This document shows positions 61,612 to 64,000 of a DNA stretch of 64,000 nt, in pieces. The notes under the pieces were generated by a model. That model did not search any database, was not told the DNA's origin, and saw only the letters and a list, made by a program, of their open reading frames with translations. Origin of the DNA: CAZGMC01 sp964526565 (lineage in GTDB: Bacteria; Pseudomonadota; Alphaproteobacteria; DSM-16000; Inquilinaceae); contig CAZGMC010000006.1 of the NCBI GenBank assembly GCA_964526565.1, positions 14,052 to 78,051 on the forward strand. Reading direction: 5' to 3'. The position numbers and the translations under genes were made by a program. How positions within the stretch are numbered: the first letter of the stretch is position 1; every line of letters begins with the position of its first letter.

Positions 61612-62343
61612 ATGGCTGCACCCATCCTGATCTTCGGCGCCACCGGCGGCATCGGCGAGGCGCTGGCCCGGCGCCTGGCCGCCGCCGGCCGCCCGCTGTT
61701 CCTCACCGGCCGGCGGCCCGACGCGCTCGCCGACCTGGCCGGCGACCTCAATGCCGGCCATGCCATCTGTGACGTCATGGAGCCGGCCTCGATCAAGGCG
61801 GCGGTGGCGCAGGCAACCGGCAGCGGTGACGGGCTGGCCGGACTGGCCTATTGCGTCGGCTCGATCGTGCTGAAACCGCTGAAACAGGCGACGGCGGACG
61901 ACTATGTCGAGCACCTCCGGCTGAATGCGGTCGGTGGCGCGCTGGCGGTACAGGCGGCGCAGCCGGCGCTGGAGCAGGCGCACGGCTCGGTCGTCCTGTT
62001 CTCCACCGTGGCGGTGAACCAGGGCTTTGCCAACCACAGCGTGATCTCCATGGCCAAGGGCGCCGTACAGGCGCTGGCACTGTCGCTGGCCGCCGAGCTG
62101 GCGCCGGCAGCGCGCGTGAATGTGATCGCACCGAGCTTGACGCGCACCCGCATCGGCGCACCCATTGTGTCGAGCGAACGGATGGAGAAGACCATCGCTG
62201 CCCTGCACGCCATCCCGCGCATCGGCGAGCCCGAGGACGCGGCGGCCATGGCAGCGTTCCTGCTGGGCCCGGACAGCAGCTGGATCACCGGTCAGGTCAT
62301 CGGCGTCGACGGCGGGCGCAGCACTTTGCGGATCAAGTCCTGA
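61612..62343 (+). CDS. Short-chain dehydrogenase/reductase without catalytic Tyr
   Basis: 243 aa Rossmann fold: nucleotide-binding GATGGIGEALARRL, LFLTGRRPDALADL, active-site Ser in GSVVLFSTVAV. The usual YxxxK is replaced by ISMAK in NHSVISMAKGAVQAL, so the Tyr is absent while Lys remains. This may be a trait of its subfamily. C-terminal WITGQVIGVDGGRS is normal. First gene of an operon with a DUF6134 protein and a photolyase-related protein. ATG at 61612 by family length. Confidence 0.88.
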   Translation: MAAPILIFGATGGIGEALARRLAAAGRPLFLTGRRPDALADLAGDLNAGHAICDVMEPASIKAAVAQATGSGDGLAGLAYCVGSIVLKPLKQATADDYVEHLRLNAVGGALAVQAAQPALEQAHGSVVLFSTVAVNQGFANHSVISMAKGAVQALALSLAAELAPAARVNVIAPSLTRTRIGAPIVSSERMEKTIAALHAIPRIGEPEDAAAMAAFLLGPDSSWITGQVIGVDGGRSTLRIKS

Positions 62344-62429
62344 GCCGGTCCAGGCCGCCCGGACCGCCCGGACCGCCCAAGCCGCCCAAGCCGCCCGGAC
62401 CGGCGCACGGCAAGACGGAAGAGGTGGGC

Positions 62430-63131
62430 ATGACTGGACTGATGCTGGAACGACGGACCCTGGGCCGGCTGGCGCTGGCCGGGGCCGGGCTGCTGGCCGC
62501 ACCGGGCTGGGCGCGGGCGACCGCCGTGCCGCCGGCCGGCGTGATCCCGTTCAGCGTATTCCGGCCGGAGGGGCGGCTGGGCCATCACCACGTCCGGTTC
62601 CGGCGCGACGGCGACCGCACCGTCGTTGACGTGGACATCCGGCTGCAGGTCGATCTCGGCCCGGTCACACTGTTCCGCTACACGCACCGCAACCGTGAGG
62701 TCTGGGCGGACGACCGCCTTGTCTCCCTCGATGCCACGACCGACGATGACGGCACCGCCTACCGCGTCACCGGCCGCGCCACCGGCGACGGCTTTCAGGT
62801 CGAGGGCTCGGGCGGGTCGTTCATGGCGCCGGCCGACATCATGCCGTCCAGCTACTGGCACGCCGACACGGTCAACCGCGACCTGCTGCTGCACACCCAA
62901 CGCGGCAACCTCCAACACGTAGAGACGCGCCCGGCCGGCGTCGAGACCATCGAGGCGGGGGGCCGCATGATCGCCGCGCGGCGCTACCGCATGACCGGCA
63001 CGCTGCAGGTGGATGCGTGGTACAGCGAGGCCAACCAATGGGTGAAGCTGGCCTTCGCCGCACGCGGCAGCACCATCGACTACGTGCTCGACCCCGGCAG
63101 CGCCGGCGCACCGACCGTGATCACCGGGTAG
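62430..63131 (+). CDS. DUF6134-type exported protein
   Basis: 233 aa. A Tat-like signal (ERRTLGRLALAGAGLLAAPG) precedes a beta-rich mature domain: IPFSVFRPEGRLGHHHVRFR, RDGDRTVVDVDIRLQVDLG, FRYTHRNREVW and SYWHADTVNRDLLLHTQRG, hallmarks of the DUF6134 fold. Function unknown. ATG at 62430 with GAGGTGGG upstream; 86 bp after the SDR, with 9-bp CCGCCCGGA-type repeats in the gap. Confidence 0.82.
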   Translation: MTGLMLERRTLGRLALAGAGLLAAPGWARATAVPPAGVIPFSVFRPEGRLGHHHVRFRRDGDRTVVDVDIRLQVDLGPVTLFRYTHRNREVWADDRLVSLDATTDDDGTAYRVTGRATGDGFQVEGSGGSFMAPADIMPSSYWHADTVNRDLLLHTQRGNLQHVETRPAGVETIEAGGRMIAARRYRMTGTLQVDAWYSEANQWVKLAFAARGSTIDYVLDPGSAGAPTVITG

Positions 63132-63138
63132 CGAGGTC

Positions 63139-64000
63139 ATGGCCGTGCGCACCCTGCGCTTCGTCCTGGGCGACCAGCTCAGCCGGTCGCTGGCCACCCT
63201 CAACGACCTTGATCCGCGGCACGACGTGGTGCTGATGGCCGAGGTCGGCGCGGAGGCGACCTATGTTCGTCACCATCCGAAGAAAATCGCCTTCCTGTTC
63301 TCGGCGATGCGCCACTTCGCCGACGCGCTGCGCCGGGAAGGGATCACCGTCGACTACGTCAGCCTCGACGATCCGGACAATGCCGGCAGCTTCCGCGGCG
63401 AACTGGTTCGCGCCGCCGCGCGCCATCGGCCGGAGCGCGTTGTCGTCACCGGGCCCGGCGAGTATCGGGTCGAGGCCGATATGCGCGGCTGGCAGGAGGC
63501 CTGCGGCGTGCCGGTGGAGGTTCGCCCCGACAGCCGCTTCCTGTGCGCGCGCGACGACTTCGCCCACTGGGCCAAGGGCCGCAAGACGCTGCGCATGGAG
63601 ACGTTCTACCGCGAGATGCGGCGCCGCCACGGCGTTCTGATGACCGGCAACGGCGAGCCCGAGGGCGGGCGGTGGAACTTCGACGCGGAGAACCGCAAGG
63701 CCCTGCCCGCCGATGCCGAGCCGCCCGAGCCGCTGCGCTTCGCACCGGACGCGATCACCGGCGAGGTGCTCGATTTGGTGCGCGACCGCTTCGCCGGCCG
63801 GCACTTCGGCGACCTCGAGCCGTTCTGGTTTGCCACCACGGCCGACCAGGCCGAGGCCGCCTTCGAGCACTTCGTCGAGACCGCCCTGCCCCACTTCGGC
63901 GACTACCAGGACGCCATGCGCCAGGACACGCCGACGCTCTATCACGCGGTCTGCTCGCTGTACCTGAACGCCGGCCTGCTCGACCCTCTGGCCATGATCC
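63139..64000 (+). CDS. Cryptochrome/photolyase-related protein (FeS-BCP type), 3' end outside window
   Basis: 287 residues visible, cut by the window end. N-terminal LRFVLGDQLSRSLATLNDLD, then VLMAEVGAEATYVRHHPKKI and AFLFSAMRHFADALRREGIT are diagnostic of the deoxyribodipyrimidine photolyase-related (PhrB-like) family, which carries FAD, a lumazine-type antenna and a 4Fe-4S cluster and repairs (6-4) photoproducts or senses light. Later HGVLMTGNGEPEGGRWNFD and NRKALP continue the pattern. Start ATG 63139 has GAGG upstream. The cluster cysteines lie beyond the window. Confidence 0.93.
   Translation, partial: MAVRTLRFVLGDQLSRSLATLNDLDPRHDVVLMAEVGAEATYVRHHPKKIAFLFSAMRHFADALRREGITVDYVSLDDPDNAGSFRGELVRAAARHRPERVVVTGPGEYRVEADMRGWQEACGVPVEVRPDSRFLCARDDFAHWAKGRKTLRMETFYREMRRRHGVLMTGNGEPEGGRWNFDAENRKALPADAEPPEPLRFAPDAITGEVLDLVRDRFAGRHFGDLEPFWFATTADQAEAAFEHFVETALPHFGDYQDAMRQDTPTLYHAVCSLYLNAGLLDPLAMI

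Overview
The window is high-GC (roughly two thirds or more G+C) bacterial chromosome. The gene content (group 3b NiFe-hydrogenase, DUF2333 protein, HspQ, class I fumarase, photolyase-related protein, FecIR surface signalling) suggests an alphaproteobacterium, probably Rhodospirillales-like; this is inferred from family resemblance, not from any rRNA. Two runs of N (100 bp at 22477-22576, 10 bp at 45859-45868) show a draft assembly, and both sit in low-complexity DNA. GC-rich tandem repeats of 6-31 bp recur at gene ends and promoters throughout.

Layout. 1-3.5 kb: end of a membrane protein, then thrS and infC; infC starts with AUA behind a perfect Shine-Dalgarno. 3.5-5.8 kb: a beta-helix protein and a HigBA-like toxin-antitoxin pair. 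5.9-10.7 kb: a cytosolic group 3b hydrogenase operon (beta, cyclic-nucleotide-binding protein, gamma, delta, alpha). 11-12.6 kb: small protein, PilZ, ExoD. 12.6-22 kb: an iron-uptake island with FecI sigma factor, FecR, STN-type TonB-dependent receptor, PepSY membrane protein and its own ExbB-ExbD-ExbD-TonB motor, behind Fur-box-like sequences. 22-38 kb: housekeeping and hypothetical genes, including an ABC exporter, DUF2333 protein, NfeD-slipin pair, AarF-type kinase, a duplicated-domain surface protein and a P-type ATPase.

The most unusual region is 37-46 kb. It is a decaying type III-B CRISPR-Cas locus: a Cas6-like gene lacking its C-terminal end, frameshifted cmr6, intact cmr5 and cmr4, cmr1 with an in-frame stop, an RT-Cas1 fusion with most of its middle missing, and cas2. 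No cmr2/cas10, cmr3 or CRISPR array is visible. Divergent from cmr1 stands an intact 478-aa protein with two transmembrane helices and a C-terminal CARF-like sensor fold, a candidate membrane effector of cyclic-oligonucleotide signalling that has kept its frame while the machinery around it broke.

45.9-64 kb: fumarase, a small Cys-rich protein, smc (apparent CUG start), a periplasmic binding protein, a DUF6036 nucleotidyltransferase pair, hspQ, an ATP-dependent DNA ligase with its MBL-fold exonuclease, a Phd/PIN toxin-antitoxin pair, PhoX, a small Tat-exported repeat protein, and an SDR-DUF6134-photolyase-related operon that runs off the end. Two dispersed repeat families (a 274-bp element and a hairpin element of about 95 bp) each occur twice.
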